A stretch of 64,000 nucleotides of DNA from Streptomyces sp. NBC_01198 (GCF_036010485.1 NZ_CP108568.1:3913001-3977000), one strand, 5' to 3'. Shown: positions 41,220 to 50,248, counted from the first letter of the stretch. Numbers and translations: made by a program. The notes: a model not told the origin generated them from the letters alone.

Positions 41220-42634
41220 GCGCCGCTCCCCCACGCCGGGGCCAGCGCCCCGGTGTCCAGCACCGCCGTCTCCTGACCGGCCCGGGCGCCACCCGGCGGG
41301 ATCACCGCCATACCGTCGGCGGCGGCCAGGCCGCGCAGCATCGCCGGGCCGGTGAAGTGCAGCGGCCGCGCCGCCGACTCGTCGTCGAAGACGACGGGGA
41401 CCAGCCGGGTGTCCACCGGATGCCCGGGCACGTTCGCGGTCAGCGGGGCCGCGTACGGAGCGGGAGCCGGGCGGCCGGCGAGCGTCCGCAGCACGGGATC
41501 GACCAGGGTGAGCACCCCGGAGACGGCCGCGAGCGGATTGCCGGGCAGCCCCGCCAGCAGGCCGCCGGCCGGCAGTTGGGCCAGCAGCATCGGGTGCCCC
41601 GGGCGTACCGCGACCCCGTCGACCAGCAGCGTGGCACCCAGCTGCGCCAGCACGGGGTGCACGTGGTCGACAGGGCCGCTCGCCGTGCCGCCGGTGGTCA
41701 CCACCAGGTCGGCGGTGCTCGCCGCCACGGCCGCGTGCAGCGTCCCGGCGTCGTCGACCAGCCGCCGCACCGAGGTGACCTCGGCGCCGAGCCCGCGCAG
41801 CCAGGACGGCAGCATGGGGCCGAGCGCGTCACGCACCCGGCCGGCCCGCGGCGGCCCCTGGTCGAGCAACTCGTCGCCGAGCACCAAGATCTCCACCCGG
41901 GGGCGCATGGTGACGGTCAGTTCGTCATAGCCCGCCGCCGCGGCCAGGCCGAGCACCGCCGGGGTCACCACCGCGCCCGCCGGCAGCAACTCCTCGCCGC
42001 CGCGGCACTCCTGGCCCTTGCGCCGTATCTCCTGGCCCGCGCGGGGTGCGGAGTGCGAGGCCAGGACGTGCAGCCACTCGCCGTCGGTCCTGAGCTGGGT
42101 GCTGCCGTGCTCGCTGCGCAGCACCGCGGTGGTGCCCGGCGGGAGCACGGCCCCGGTGGCGATGCGGACGGCGTGGCCGCCGAGCAGGGCGTCGGCCGAG
42201 CGCTGCTGTCCGGCCAGCACCTGGCCCTTCAGCCGCCACGGGCCGGAACCGGCGACCGCCCAGCCGTCCATGGCCGAGGAGTCGAACGACGGCAGGTCCG
42301 TCAGCGCCGTCAGCGAGCGCGCCAGCGCCATGCCGAGCAGGTCCTCGCCGAGCGGCAGCGCCCGGGGGTCGAGCCGGCGCCCGACCCGGCGGGCCAGACG
42401 CCGCGCCTCGGGCCAGGCGACGGCGTCCGGGCGCTGCCGGGCCCGGGTCCTGGCCTGCGCCGGGCCGGCGCCCGCGGGCTCGTGTCCCAGCGCGACGACC
42501 AGAGGGTCGGTGCTGGGCTGCCGGCTGCCCGGGCGGGCCGTCGCGGGGCCGTTGGCCAGCGCCACGGCGTCGTCGAGCGCCCGGTCCGCGGCGTCGGCGC
42601 CGCCCGGACGGCCCCGCTCGCGTGGACCGTTCAT
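41216..42634 (-). CDS. moeA: molybdopterin molybdotransferase MoeA-like
   Basis: A 472-residue MoeA homologue. It has the DLPSFDSSAMDGWAVAG start of the MoeA core, VRIATGAVLPPGTTAV, VEILVLGDELLD, the MogA-like domain with VVTTGGTASGPVD, and GLPGNPLAAV near the end. It inserts molybdate into adenylated molybdopterin. A basic N-terminal stretch of about 75 residues precedes the core. The start ATG 42634 overlaps the stop of the DUF6457 gene by 4 bases. Its neighbours, mobA-like and DUF6457, fit molybdenum cofactor synthesis. Confidence 0.92.
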   Translation of the reverse strand: MNGPRERGRPGGADAADRALDDAVALANGPATARPGSRQPSTDPLVVALGHEPAGAGPAQARTRARQRPDAVAWPEARRLARRVGRRLDPRALPLGEDLLGMALARSLTALTDLPSFDSSAMDGWAVAGSGPWRLKGQVLAGQQRSADALLGGHAVRIATGAVLPPGTTAVLRSEHGSTQLRTDGEWLHVLASHSAPRAGQEIRRKGQECRGGEELLPAGAVVTPAVLGLAAAAGYDELTVTMRPRVEILVLGDELLDQGPPRAGRVRDALGPMLPSWLRGLGAEVTSVRRLVDDAGTLHAAVAASTADLVVTTGGTASGPVDHVHPVLAQLGATLLVDGVAVRPGHPMLLAQLPAGGLLAGLPGNPLAAVSGVLTLVDPVLRTLAGRPAPAPYAAPLTANVPGHPVDTRLVPVVFDDESAARPLHFTGPAMLRGLAAADGMAVIPPGGARAGQETAVLDTGALAPAWGSGA

Positions 42635-42876
42635 CCGCCGGACTCCGCCGTCCACCGCAACGCCAGGTCAGCGGCCTTCCGCGCCGCCTCCCGTACGGCC
42701 TCGGGTCCGCCGCCCGCCTGCGCCGCCGCGTATCCCACCAGGAAGGTGGTCAGCGGGGCGGCGGGCCTGGCGACGCCGTGCGCCGCGTCACGTGCCAGGT
42801 CGAGCAGGACCCCGGTGTCCACGTCGAGGTCGATGCCCAGTTCGGTCTTGGCTGCTGCGATCCATTCGTCCACCAC
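42631..42876 (-). CDS. DUF6457 family protein
   Basis: An 81-residue helical protein: VVDEWIAAAKTELGIDLDVD, LLDLARDAAHGVARPAAPL, and TFLVGYAAAQAGG, ending LRWTAESGG. DUF6457 genes accompany mobA and moeA in actinobacteria, and it may aid molybdenum cofactor formation; its role is not established. GTG 42876 or the next GTG 42873 are both possible starts. It is coupled to moeA by an ATGA overlap. Confidence 0.82.
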   Translation of the reverse strand: MVDEWIAAAKTELGIDLDVDTGVLLDLARDAAHGVARPAAPLTTFLVGYAAAQAGGGPEAVREAARKAADLALRWTAESGG

Positions 42877-43003
42877 ACGCCCATGGTCCCCGATCCGGCC
42901 GCACAAGCCACCCAGGCTCACCCCTCGGACTTCCCTGCTTTCCCGTGGCCGGGCGTCAGGAGCCCTGGCGGATCCCCACCGTGGGGCAGGGCGCCGCACC
43001 CGC

Positions 43004-43624
43004 TCAGCGCTCCGGGGCGTCGCCCAGCCGGGCCCGCGCGGCAGCCACGTCGTCCCAGGTGTCGCAGTCGAAGCTGGCCTCGCCGGTCGGATCCGCGATC
43101 CGGCGCAGCGTCAGCTCGCCGGTCAGCAGGCGCAGCGGCAGCCCGCTCAACGTGCCGTGCTCGGCCGCGAGCAGGGCGATTTCCCGGCGGAGCGGCTCCG
43201 CCAGATACGCCGCCGCCAGCGGCTGGTCGCGGCCGCCGGGGTCGGTGAGCAGGACGCCTTCGCACCCGTCGGCCCGGGCGCCGTGCAGAGCCTCGGTGAG
43301 CGCCGTCACCGTAGGCGCTGTCAGGAACGGCAGGTCGGCGGCGAACACGACGACCGCCGGGGCCTCCGTGGCGGCCAGGGCGGCGAGCCCGGCGGCGAGG
43401 GCGGGCAGCGGACCCCCGCCCGGGGGCTGCTCCCGGGTCCACCGCACCGGCACGGCGGTCGGCCTGCGCGGACCCACCACGACAGTGCGGCCGGCGCCCG
43501 CGCAGGCGGTGAGCACCCGGTCGAGCAGCGTCCGGCCGCCGACCGGGAGCGCAGGCTTGTCGGCGCCGCCCAGCCTGCCGGCCGCGCCGCCCGCCAGCAC
43601 CACCGCGTCGAAGCTCCTCGTCAT
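43004..43624 (-). CDS. mobA: molybdenum cofactor guanylyltransferase MobA-like
   Basis: A 206-residue nucleotidyltransferase. It has the diagnostic LAGGAAGRLGGADKPAL (LAGG-x3-R-x-GG-x-DK), PGGGPLPALAAGL and VVVFAADLPFLT (metal-binding Asp). It attaches GMP or CMP to molybdopterin; which nucleotide is unclear. It is the first gene of the moa-type operon with DUF6457, moeA and the K+ channel, and begins 48 bp after bkdC2 on the same strand, so it may be co-transcribed with bkd cluster 2. Confidence 0.9.
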   Translation of the reverse strand: MTRSFDAVVLAGGAAGRLGGADKPALPVGGRTLLDRVLTACAGAGRTVVVGPRRPTAVPVRWTREQPPGGGPLPALAAGLAALAATEAPAVVVFAADLPFLTAPTVTALTEALHGARADGCEGVLLTDPGGRDQPLAAAYLAEPLRREIALLAAEHGTLSGLPLRLLTGELTLRRIADPTGEASFDCDTWDDVAAARARLGDAPER

Positions 43625-43671
43625 GCCCGCGAGTATCCCCCGGCCGGGCGGTCCCGGGCCGGGGGCTCACC

Positions 43672-45063
43672 TCACAGCGCGGCGAGCAGCACCGCGGGCT
43701 GCTCCACGCAGTCCGCCACCAGCCGCAGGAAGCCGCCCGCGGTCCCGCCGTCGCACACCCGGTGATCGAAGGTGAAGGACAGCTGCACCACCTGCCGCAC
43801 CGCCAGCTCCCCGTTATGGACCCACGGCTTGGCGGCGATCCGGCCGACGCCGAGCATCGCCGCCTCGGGGTGGTTGATGATCGGCGTGGAGCCGTCGACC
43901 CCGAAGACCCCGTAGTTGTTCAGCGTGAACGTCCCGCCGGTCAGCTCCGCCGGGGTCAGCGACCCGGTCCTGGCCGCCTCGGTGAGCCGGGCGATCTCCG
44001 CCGCGAGCTCCGTCGTGGTCATGCTGTGCGCGTCCCGCAGCACGGGCACCATGAGACCGCGGTCGGTCTGTGCCGCGAAACCGAGGTGCACGGCGGGCAG
44101 CCGCACGATCTCGGAACGCTCGGCGTCCACCGTCGCGTTCAGGTCCGGATAGCGCGCCAGTGCCGCCGTCACCACCCGGGCCAGCAGCGCCAGGACGGAG
44201 ATCCGCCGCTCTCCCGAGGCGTTCATCGCCGCCCGGGCTTCGAGCAGTCCGGTGGCGTCCGCGTCCACCCAGCAGGTGGCGTCGGGGATCTCGCGGCGGC
44301 TGCGGGTCAGCTTCTCCGCGACGGCCCGGCGTATCCCGCGCAGCGGCACCCGCTCGGCGCCGTCCTGCACCGTCGCCGGGGCCGGGGCGGGCGCCGGGGC
44401 CGCGATCGCGCGCTCGACGTCGGATCGCAGGATCAGCCCCTCCGGCCCGCTGCCGGCCAGCCGCCGCAGATCCAGACCGTGCTCCCTTGCGATCCTGCGG
44501 ACCAGCGGCGAGATGACCGCAACGGGGCCGGCCTCGCCGTCCACCGTCGTGGGGATCGCCGCCACGGGGCCGCCCGCGGGGACGAGCGGCCGCACCGCCC
44601 CGGTGGCCGCCGGCGCCTCGCTGCCGGCGGCCTGCACCGCCGCCCCGCCGGGGCGGACCGCCCGCACCCGCTGCCGGCGTCGCGCGGCGGCGGCGCCGGT
44701 GCCGTATCCGACCAGGACATTGCCTGAGCCCTGCCCGTCGCCGCCGGGGTCGGCCTCGGCGCTGCCGCCGTCCGCCGGGCCCGGCTGCCCGCCGGCGGCA
44801 CCGGGGCCGTCCGCGCTGGAGCCCACCGCGACGGTGACCAGCGGACGGCCCACGGCGAGCGAGTCGCCCTCCTCGCCGAAGCGGGCGGTCACCACCCCGC
44901 CGTAGGGGCAGGGCACCTCGACGACCGCCTTGGCCGTCTCCATCTCGACCACCGGCTGGTCGACGGCGACGACCTCGCCGACCTGCACCAGCCAGCGGAC
45001 GATCTCCGCCTCGGTCAGCCCTTCCCCGAGGTCGGGGAGGGTGAACTCGCGCACGACGGCCAT
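43672..45063 (-). CDS. bkdC: branched-chain 2-oxo acid dehydrogenase E2, cluster 2
   Basis: A 463-residue E2 with one lipoyl domain (MAVVREFTLPDLGEGLTEAE, with the Lys in VEMETAKAVVEV), a linker, the E1-binding domain (VISPLVRRIAREHGLDLRRL) and the acyltransferase core ending FTFDHRVCDGGTAGGFL (catalytic His/Asp). It is a paralogue of the E2 at 22209-23603. It overlaps the E1 beta stop by 1 base (TGATG). Confidence 0.94.
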   Translation of the reverse strand: MAVVREFTLPDLGEGLTEAEIVRWLVQVGEVVAVDQPVVEMETAKAVVEVPCPYGGVVTARFGEEGDSLAVGRPLVTVAVGSSADGPGAAGGQPGPADGGSAEADPGGDGQGSGNVLVGYGTGAAAARRRQRVRAVRPGGAAVQAAGSEAPAATGAVRPLVPAGGPVAAIPTTVDGEAGPVAVISPLVRRIAREHGLDLRRLAGSGPEGLILRSDVERAIAAPAPAPAPATVQDGAERVPLRGIRRAVAEKLTRSRREIPDATCWVDADATGLLEARAAMNASGERRISVLALLARVVTAALARYPDLNATVDAERSEIVRLPAVHLGFAAQTDRGLMVPVLRDAHSMTTTELAAEIARLTEAARTGSLTPAELTGGTFTLNNYGVFGVDGSTPIINHPEAAMLGVGRIAAKPWVHNGELAVRQVVQLSFTFDHRVCDGGTAGGFLRLVADCVEQPAVLLAAL

Positions 45064-46091
45064 CAGTCCTCCCACTGCAGTCGGCCGACGGCGTCGAGGA
45101 TGCGGTCCACGCCCGGCAGGTGGTGCCATTCGAGCATCGGCGGCGGGTAGGGGATGTCGAAGCCCGCCACCCGCAGCACCGGCGCCTCCAGCTGGTGGAA
45201 GCAGCGTTCGGTGATGCGCGCCGCTATCTCCGCGCCCGCGCCGCCGAAGCCCGACGACTCGTGGACGACAACCGCGCGCCCGGTGCCGCGCACGGCCGCG
45301 GCGACCGTCTCCTCGTCGAAGGGCACCAGGCTGCGCAGGTCGACCACGCCCAGATCCCAGCCCTCCTCCTTGGCCGCCTCCGCCGCCTCCAGGCAGACCG
45401 GCAGCGAGGGGCCGTAGGTGATCAGCGTCGCCGTGCGCCCCGGCCGGCGCACCACGGCCCGGCCGATCGGCGGCACGGCGGACGGCTGCTGCGCCGACCA
45501 GTCGGCCTTCGACCAGTACAGCCGTTTCGGTTCGAGGAAGATCACCGGGTCGTCGGAGGCGATGGAGGCCCGCAGCAGCCCGTAGGCGTCCTGGACGGTC
45601 GCCGGGGTGACCACGTGCAGGCCGGGGGTGTGCAGGTAGTACGCCTCGGAGGAGTCGCTGTGGTGCTCGACGCCGCCGATGCCGCCGCCGTACGGGATCC
45701 GCACGGTGATGGGCAGCGGCAGCGCCCCCCTGGTGCGGTTCCGCATCCGCGCGACATGGCTGACCAGCTGCTCGAAGGCCGGGTAGGCGAAGGCGTCGAA
45801 CTGCATCTCCACGACCGGCCGCAGCCCGTACATCGCCATGCCTACGGCGGCGCCGAGGATGCCCGCCTCGGCCAGCGGGGTGTCGGTGCAGCGGTCCTCG
45901 CCGAAGTCCCTGGTGAGCCCGTCGGTGATCCGGAAGACCCCCCCGAGGGTGCCGACGTCCTCGCCCATCACGTGCACCGCGGGGTCGGCGGTGAGGGCGT
46001 CGCGCAGCGCCTGGTTGAGCGCCTGCGCCATGGTCGCGGGTTTGCGTGCGGGTGCGGGGGCGCGGTCCGCAGCGGTGGTGGCGGTGGTCAT
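45063..46091 (-). CDS. bkdB: branched-chain 2-oxo acid dehydrogenase E1 beta, cluster 2
   Basis: A 342-residue E1 beta with MGEDVGTLGGVFRITDGL, DTPLAEAGILGAAVGMAM, TVRIPYGGGIGGVEHHSDS and the C-terminal VVVHESSGFGGAGAEIAA. The N-terminus carries an extra Ala/Thr-rich stretch of about 20 residues. It is coupled to E1 alpha by a 4-bp overlap (46088-46091). Compared with cluster 1, the two E1 beta proteins are close paralogues. Confidence 0.94.
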   Translation of the reverse strand: MTTATTAADRAPAPARKPATMAQALNQALRDALTADPAVHVMGEDVGTLGGVFRITDGLTRDFGEDRCTDTPLAEAGILGAAVGMAMYGLRPVVEMQFDAFAYPAFEQLVSHVARMRNRTRGALPLPITVRIPYGGGIGGVEHHSDSSEAYYLHTPGLHVVTPATVQDAYGLLRASIASDDPVIFLEPKRLYWSKADWSAQQPSAVPPIGRAVVRRPGRTATLITYGPSLPVCLEAAEAAKEEGWDLGVVDLRSLVPFDEETVAAAVRGTGRAVVVHESSGFGGAGAEIAARITERCFHQLEAPVLRVAGFDIPYPPPMLEWHHLPGVDRILDAVGRLQWED

Positions 46092-47188
46092 GACTGCCGC
46101 TCCGCTTCCAGTTCGGCCCGCAGCTGCGCCGCCTGCTGGCGCAACTGCGGTGTGGGCTCGGCGTAGACGTGGGCGAACAGCTCCATCGGGTCGAGCCGCG
46201 GCTCCTCGTTCATCCGCTCGCGCAGGTCGGCGGCCATCGCCTCGGCCTCGTCGGCCGCGCGCCGGCGGCCGGCGTCGTCGAGCAGTCCGCGGGCTGTCAG
46301 CTCTCTTTCCAGCAGCTCGACGGGGTCGTGCGCGCGCCAGGCGGCGACCTCGGCCTCCTCGCGGTAGCGGGTGGCGTCGTCGGCGTTGGTGTGCGCGTCG
46401 ATCCGGTAGGTGACGGCCTCGACCAGGGTGGGGCCGCCGCCGCCGCGTGCCCGCTCCAGGGCCTCGGTGAGCACCTGGTGGACGGCCGCCACGTCGTTGC
46501 CGTCGACCAGACGTCCGGGCATCCCGTAACCGACCGCCTTGTGCGCGAGGGTGGGGGCGGCGGTCTGCTTGGAAAGGGGCACGGAGATGGCGAAGCCGTT
46601 GTTCTGCACCAGGAAGACCACCGGGGCCTGCCAGACCGCCGCGAAGTTCAGCGCCTCGTGGAAGTCGCCCTCGCTGGTCCCGCCGTCGCCGACCATGGCC
46701 AGCGCGGCCACGTCGTCACCGCTGAGCCGCGCCGCGTGCGCGAGGCCGACCGCGTGCGGCAGTTGGGTGGCCAGCGGGGTGCTCAGCGGTGCCACCCGCT
46801 GCTCGCGGACGTCGTAACCGGTGTGCCAGTCGCCGCGCAGCAGCGTCAGCGCCTCGACGGGGTCGACCCCGCGGGCGACGACGGCGAGGGTGTCGCGGTA
46901 GCTGGGGAAGAGCCAGTCGCGCGGGCGCAGCGCGAGGGCGGCGGCGACCTCGCATGCCTCCTGGCCGGTGCTCGACGGGTAGACCGCCAGCCGGCCCTGC
47001 TTGGTCAGTGCGGTCGCCTGCCGGTTGTAGCGGCGGCCGCGGACGAGCTGCCCGTACAGCCTGCTGAGCAGCGCGGGGTCCAGCTCGGCGGCCGCGGGGG
47101 TACCGAGCAGCCGGTACGGCTCCGGGTCGGGCAGCAGCGGCGCGGCGTCGGCGCGAGGACGCCAGGCAGGGGTGTCCAGCACGGTCAT
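46088..47188 (-). CDS. bkdA: branched-chain 2-oxo acid dehydrogenase E1 alpha, cluster 2
   Basis: A 366-residue E1 alpha with GDGGTSEGDFHEALNFAAVW...QNN as the thiamine-diphosphate motif, and YRIDAHTNADDATRYREE in the regulatory loop. It lacks the basic tail of the cluster 1 subunit and begins MTVLDTPAWRPRADAAP. ATG 47188 has GAGGAGG at 8 bp. It is the first gene of cluster 2, divergent from the Lrp/AsnC regulator. Confidence 0.94.
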   Translation of the reverse strand: MTVLDTPAWRPRADAAPLLPDPEPYRLLGTPAAAELDPALLSRLYGQLVRGRRYNRQATALTKQGRLAVYPSSTGQEACEVAAALALRPRDWLFPSYRDTLAVVARGVDPVEALTLLRGDWHTGYDVREQRVAPLSTPLATQLPHAVGLAHAARLSGDDVAALAMVGDGGTSEGDFHEALNFAAVWQAPVVFLVQNNGFAISVPLSKQTAAPTLAHKAVGYGMPGRLVDGNDVAAVHQVLTEALERARGGGGPTLVEAVTYRIDAHTNADDATRYREEAEVAAWRAHDPVELLERELTARGLLDDAGRRRAADEAEAMAADLRERMNEEPRLDPMELFAHVYAEPTPQLRQQAAQLRAELEAERQS

Positions 47189-47221
47189 CGCGAGCACCTC
47201 CTCGTGGTCGGTGACCTGAGA

Positions 47222-47267
47222 AATCGGTAGTGCGAGCGGGTTCCGCTCTCCCTACCGATTGTTCGGT
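47222..47267. promoter_or_regulatory. operator-rich segment before bkd cluster 2
   Basis: A 39-bp interrupted palindrome with AATCGGTAG (47222-47230) and CTACCGATT (47252-47260) as outer arms and AGCGG/CCGCT as inner arms, overlapped at the right by ACCGATTGTTCGGT (47254-47267), which also occurs with three changes upstream of paaN. The segment lies 30-80 bp before bkdA2. Lrp/AsnC or TetR binding is inferred. Confidence 0.5.
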
Positions 47268-47369
47268 CGCCGGAGGCATTTTGGCTACGGGGTGGTTTCG
47301 CCTGTGGACAAACGGTTCTGCACAGCCTGAGATGGAGCCAGTACGTCCATGGTAGGGAGCTTGCGGGGG

Positions 47370-47852
47370 ATGGCGAGAGAACAGATGGCCGACGAGGAGC
47401 CCACGGTCCGACCTCTGGACCCGATAGACCGCACGATCCTGCGGCTGCTGCAGGAGGACGGCCGGGCCTCGATACGCTCGGTGGCCGAGCGGGTGCACGT
47501 GTCCAGGGCGAACGCCTACGCGCGGATCAACCGGCTGATCGAGGACGGAGTGATCCGGGGTTTCACCGCCCGGGTGGACCACGAGCGCGCCGGGCACGGC
47601 GCCTCGGCGTACATCACCCTCAAGATCGTCCAGAACTCCTGGCGGACCGTGCGGGAGAAGCTGGTCACCCTCCCGGGCGTCGTCCACATCGCACTGGTGA
47701 GCGGTGATTTCGACGTCCTGCTCCTGGTGCACACCGTCGACAACCGCAGCCTGCGCGAACTGGTCCTCACCCGGCTGCAGTCCATCGAGGAGGTGCTGAG
47801 CAGCCGGACCCTGCTGGTCTTCGAGGAGACCGACCCGGTGATCACGGACTGA
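47370..47852 (+). CDS. bkdR: Lrp/AsnC-family regulator, probably BkdR
   Basis: A 160-residue regulator with the AsnC helix-turn-helix (DRTILRLLQEDGRASIRSVA, then VSRANAYARINRLIEDGVI) and a RAM effector domain (KLVTLPGVVHIALVSGDFDV). It is divergent from bkd cluster 2 and in this position matches BkdR, the leucine-responsive type repressor of bkd operons in other bacteria. Starts 47349, 47370 and 47385 are all possible; 47370 has GGGAG at 10 bp. Confidence 0.88.
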   Translation: MAREQMADEEPTVRPLDPIDRTILRLLQEDGRASIRSVAERVHVSRANAYARINRLIEDGVIRGFTARVDHERAGHGASAYITLKIVQNSWRTVREKLVTLPGVVHIALVSGDFDVLLLVHTVDNRSLRELVLTRLQSIEEVLSSRTLLVFEETDPVITD

Positions 47853-47951
47853 CTCCGGGGGCCCGGTCCTCCGAGCCGCCGGAGGTCACCCCGAGCCCCC
47901 TGGCCTGTTCGGGTGAACGGCCGCCCGGGACCCCACCACCGCGGGCGCGGC

Positions 47952-48539
47952 CTACGCGCGCAGGCCGTCGAAGGCCAGCCGCACCACCGCGTCGGCGACC
48001 TGCTCGCGGTCGAGCGCCCCTTTCACGGCGGGGCGGTACCACTCGACTATCGAGTTGATCATCCCGAAGAGCAGCCGGGTGGCGAGCCGCACCTCGACGT
48101 CCACCCGCAGGTCGCCCTCCGCCACCGCCGCCTTCAGCAGCTCGGCGACGCGCTGGTCGAACTCCCGCCTGCGCTCCATCGCCCACCGCTCGGTCGTGGT
48201 GTTCCCCCGGACCCGCAGCAGCAGCGTGACGTAGGGGAGCTCGTCCATGAGGACGACCGCGGTGCGCCGGATCACGTACTCGAGCCGCCGTACGGCGGGC
48301 CCGTCCCCGGCCGCCGGCTGGTCGAGGATGCCGAAGAGACCGTCCAGAGCCCGGCCGACCGCCCGGTTGAGCAGTTCCTCCTTGCCCCGCACATGGTGGT
48401 AGATCGAGGACTTCGAGATGCCCGCTGCGCGCGAGAGGTCCTCCATCGAGGTGCCGTCGTAGCCGCGCTCGTTGAAGACCTCGACAGCCACGGCGAGCAG
48501 CGAGTCCGGCGTATAGGTGTCGCGCTTCGGCATGGTCAT
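47952..48539 (-). CDS. TetR-family regulator of the phenylacetate-type locus
   Basis: A 195-residue TetR protein. The DNA-binding helices are SLLAVAVEVFNERGYDGTSM and LSRAAGISKSSIYHHVRGKE. The ligand domain is of the PaaR-like type, with LRVRGNTTTERWAMERRREF. Its ATG overlaps the stop of the upstream 3-hydroxyacyl-CoA dehydrogenase gene by 4 bases, so the regulator is translated with the enzyme. It probably represses the divergent promoters at 50084-50248. Confidence 0.92.
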   Translation of the reverse strand: MTMPKRDTYTPDSLLAVAVEVFNERGYDGTSMEDLSRAAGISKSSIYHHVRGKEELLNRAVGRALDGLFGILDQPAAGDGPAVRRLEYVIRRTAVVLMDELPYVTLLLRVRGNTTTERWAMERRREFDQRVAELLKAAVAEGDLRVDVEVRLATRLLFGMINSIVEWYRPAVKGALDREQVADAVVRLAFDGLRA

Positions 48540-50083
48540 GAGGAGATCACACCCCCGGCCGCGTCCGCACGCCGCCTCAGTTCCCGGCAGGGGGCGTAGC
48601 GCCCGGTGGGGGAGTCGCGGTGCAGCGCCTCCAGCAGGTCCCGCACATAGGCCGCGGAGATCAGCTCGCACCATTCCAGCGGGCCGAGCGGATAGCTGAC
48701 GCCCAGGCGCATCGCGGTGTCGACGTCCCCGGCCGAGGCGACCTGCCGGGCGACCGCGTTGGTGGCGAGATCGGCCAGCATCGCGACCGTCCGCGCCACG
48801 ATCAGGCCGGGCACGTCCGCGATGACGCTGACCTCCTTGCCCAGCGCCTGGAACAGCCCCACCGCCCGGTCCACGTCGCCGGCCTCCACCCCGTCGCCGG
48901 GCGCGACGGCGATCCTGGTGGCGGTGCGGTAGTCCAGGGCCAGGTCGAAGCGGATCCCGGGGGCGGGCATGGGGTGGCCGTCGGCCAGCCGCAGCGGCAC
49001 ACCGCCGGGCAGCACGATCACGCCCGGGCCCGCCGCCGGCTCCTCGCGGACCTCGATCCCGGACTCCCTGGCCAGCCCGGCCAGCGCCCGTGCGGGACCG
49101 AGATCGCCGCGCACCACGAGGGACGCCGGCGCGGCGGCAGGACCGGCGGTCTGCGGCCGGACTTCCGGCCCGGGTCCGCCGCCGGTCCCTCCCCCGCCGC
49201 CCGCACCGCCGGTCTGCCGCGGGTGGGGATACCAGCCGCGGCCGGTCTTGCGGCCGAGCCGCCCGGACTCGACCAGGCGGCGCTGGGCCAGCGACGGGGT
49301 GAACTTCGGGTCGTGGAAGAAGGCCTCCCAGACCGACCGGGTGACGGCCTCGTTGACGTCCTGGCCGATCAGGTCCATCAGCTCGAAGGGACCCATCGCG
49401 AAGCCGCCGCATTCGCGCAGCACCGCGTCGATGGTCGCGGGGTCGGCGGCCCGCTCCTCGTAGACCCGCAGGGCTTCGGCGTAGAAGGGGCGGGCGACGC
49501 GGTTCACCACGAAGCCGGGGGTGTCGGCGCAGCGCACCGGCGTCTTGCCCCAGGCGGTGGCGGTGTCGCAGGCGGTGGTGACGGCGGCGGGGTCGGTGGC
49601 CGCCCCGGCGACCACCTCGACGAGGGGCAGCAGCGGGGCGGGGTTGAAGAAGTGCAGCCCGACCATCCGTCCCGGCAGCCGCAGCGCGCCGGCGACCGCG
49701 GTCACCGGCAGCGAGGAGGTGTTGGTCGCCAGCAGGCAGTCGTCGCCGACGACCGCCTCCAGTTCGGCGAAGAGCGCCTGCTTGACGGACAGGTCCTCGA
49801 CCACCGCCTCCACCAACAGCCTGGCGCCCGCCAGGTCGGCGCTGCTCTCCGCGGGGACGAGCCGGGCCAGCGCCTCCTTGACGTCCTCGGCGCCGAGCCT
49901 GCCCTTGGCGACCAGCCGGTCGAGCCGGGCCGCCACCCCGTCGGCGGCCACCTGCGCACGGGCGGGGACGGCGTCGTACAGCAGGACCCGGTGGCCGGCG
50001 AGCAGCGCAACCTGCGCGATTCCCTGGCCCATGGTCCCGACGCCGACGACGGCCACGGTGCTGTTGCGGTCAAGTGCGCTCAC
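48536..50083 (-). CDS. 3-hydroxyacyl-CoA dehydrogenase (PaaH/FadB2-like, two-domain)
   Basis: A 515-residue NAD-dependent dehydrogenase. The Rossmann fold has VAVVGVGTMGQGIAQVALLA, then NTSSLPVTAVAG (active-site Ser) and GLHFFNPAPLLPLVEVV (catalytic His), FVVNRVARPFYAEALRVYEE, and a duplicated C-terminal domain (DVDTAMRLGVSYPLGPLEW). The length and the two domain copies match the PaaH-type enzyme of phenylacetate catabolism. GTG 50083 is preferred; GTG 50092 is possible. It is divergent from paaN. Confidence 0.92.
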   Translation of the reverse strand: MSALDRNSTVAVVGVGTMGQGIAQVALLAGHRVLLYDAVPARAQVAADGVAARLDRLVAKGRLGAEDVKEALARLVPAESSADLAGARLLVEAVVEDLSVKQALFAELEAVVGDDCLLATNTSSLPVTAVAGALRLPGRMVGLHFFNPAPLLPLVEVVAGAATDPAAVTTACDTATAWGKTPVRCADTPGFVVNRVARPFYAEALRVYEERAADPATIDAVLRECGGFAMGPFELMDLIGQDVNEAVTRSVWEAFFHDPKFTPSLAQRRLVESGRLGRKTGRGWYPHPRQTGGAGGGGGTGGGPGPEVRPQTAGPAAAPASLVVRGDLGPARALAGLARESGIEVREEPAAGPGVIVLPGGVPLRLADGHPMPAPGIRFDLALDYRTATRIAVAPGDGVEAGDVDRAVGLFQALGKEVSVIADVPGLIVARTVAMLADLATNAVARQVASAGDVDTAMRLGVSYPLGPLEWCELISAAYVRDLLEALHRDSPTGRYAPCRELRRRADAAGGVISS

Positions 50084-50181
50084 GCTGTCCACGACTCCTC
50101 GCCGGCGCCGGCCGGTTCCTGCCGGGCCTGGAACGGCTCCGGCGAAGTTATCCACAGGCCGGGTTTTCCGCCCTTGTCCCG

Positions 50182-50195
50182 ACCGAACATTCGGT
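50182..50195. promoter_or_regulatory. TetR-type operator candidate ACCGAA-CA-TTCGGT
   Basis: A perfect 14-bp palindrome with 6-bp arms, between the divergent starts of the dehydrogenase and paaN genes. It is a good candidate site for the TetR protein at 47952-48539. A related sequence occurs at 47254-47267. Confidence 0.65.
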
Positions 50196-50248
50196 TAATC
50201 TAGCGGTGTTCCCTTCACCCAGCCCAGCTCGACGAGGAGTTGGTCCCA

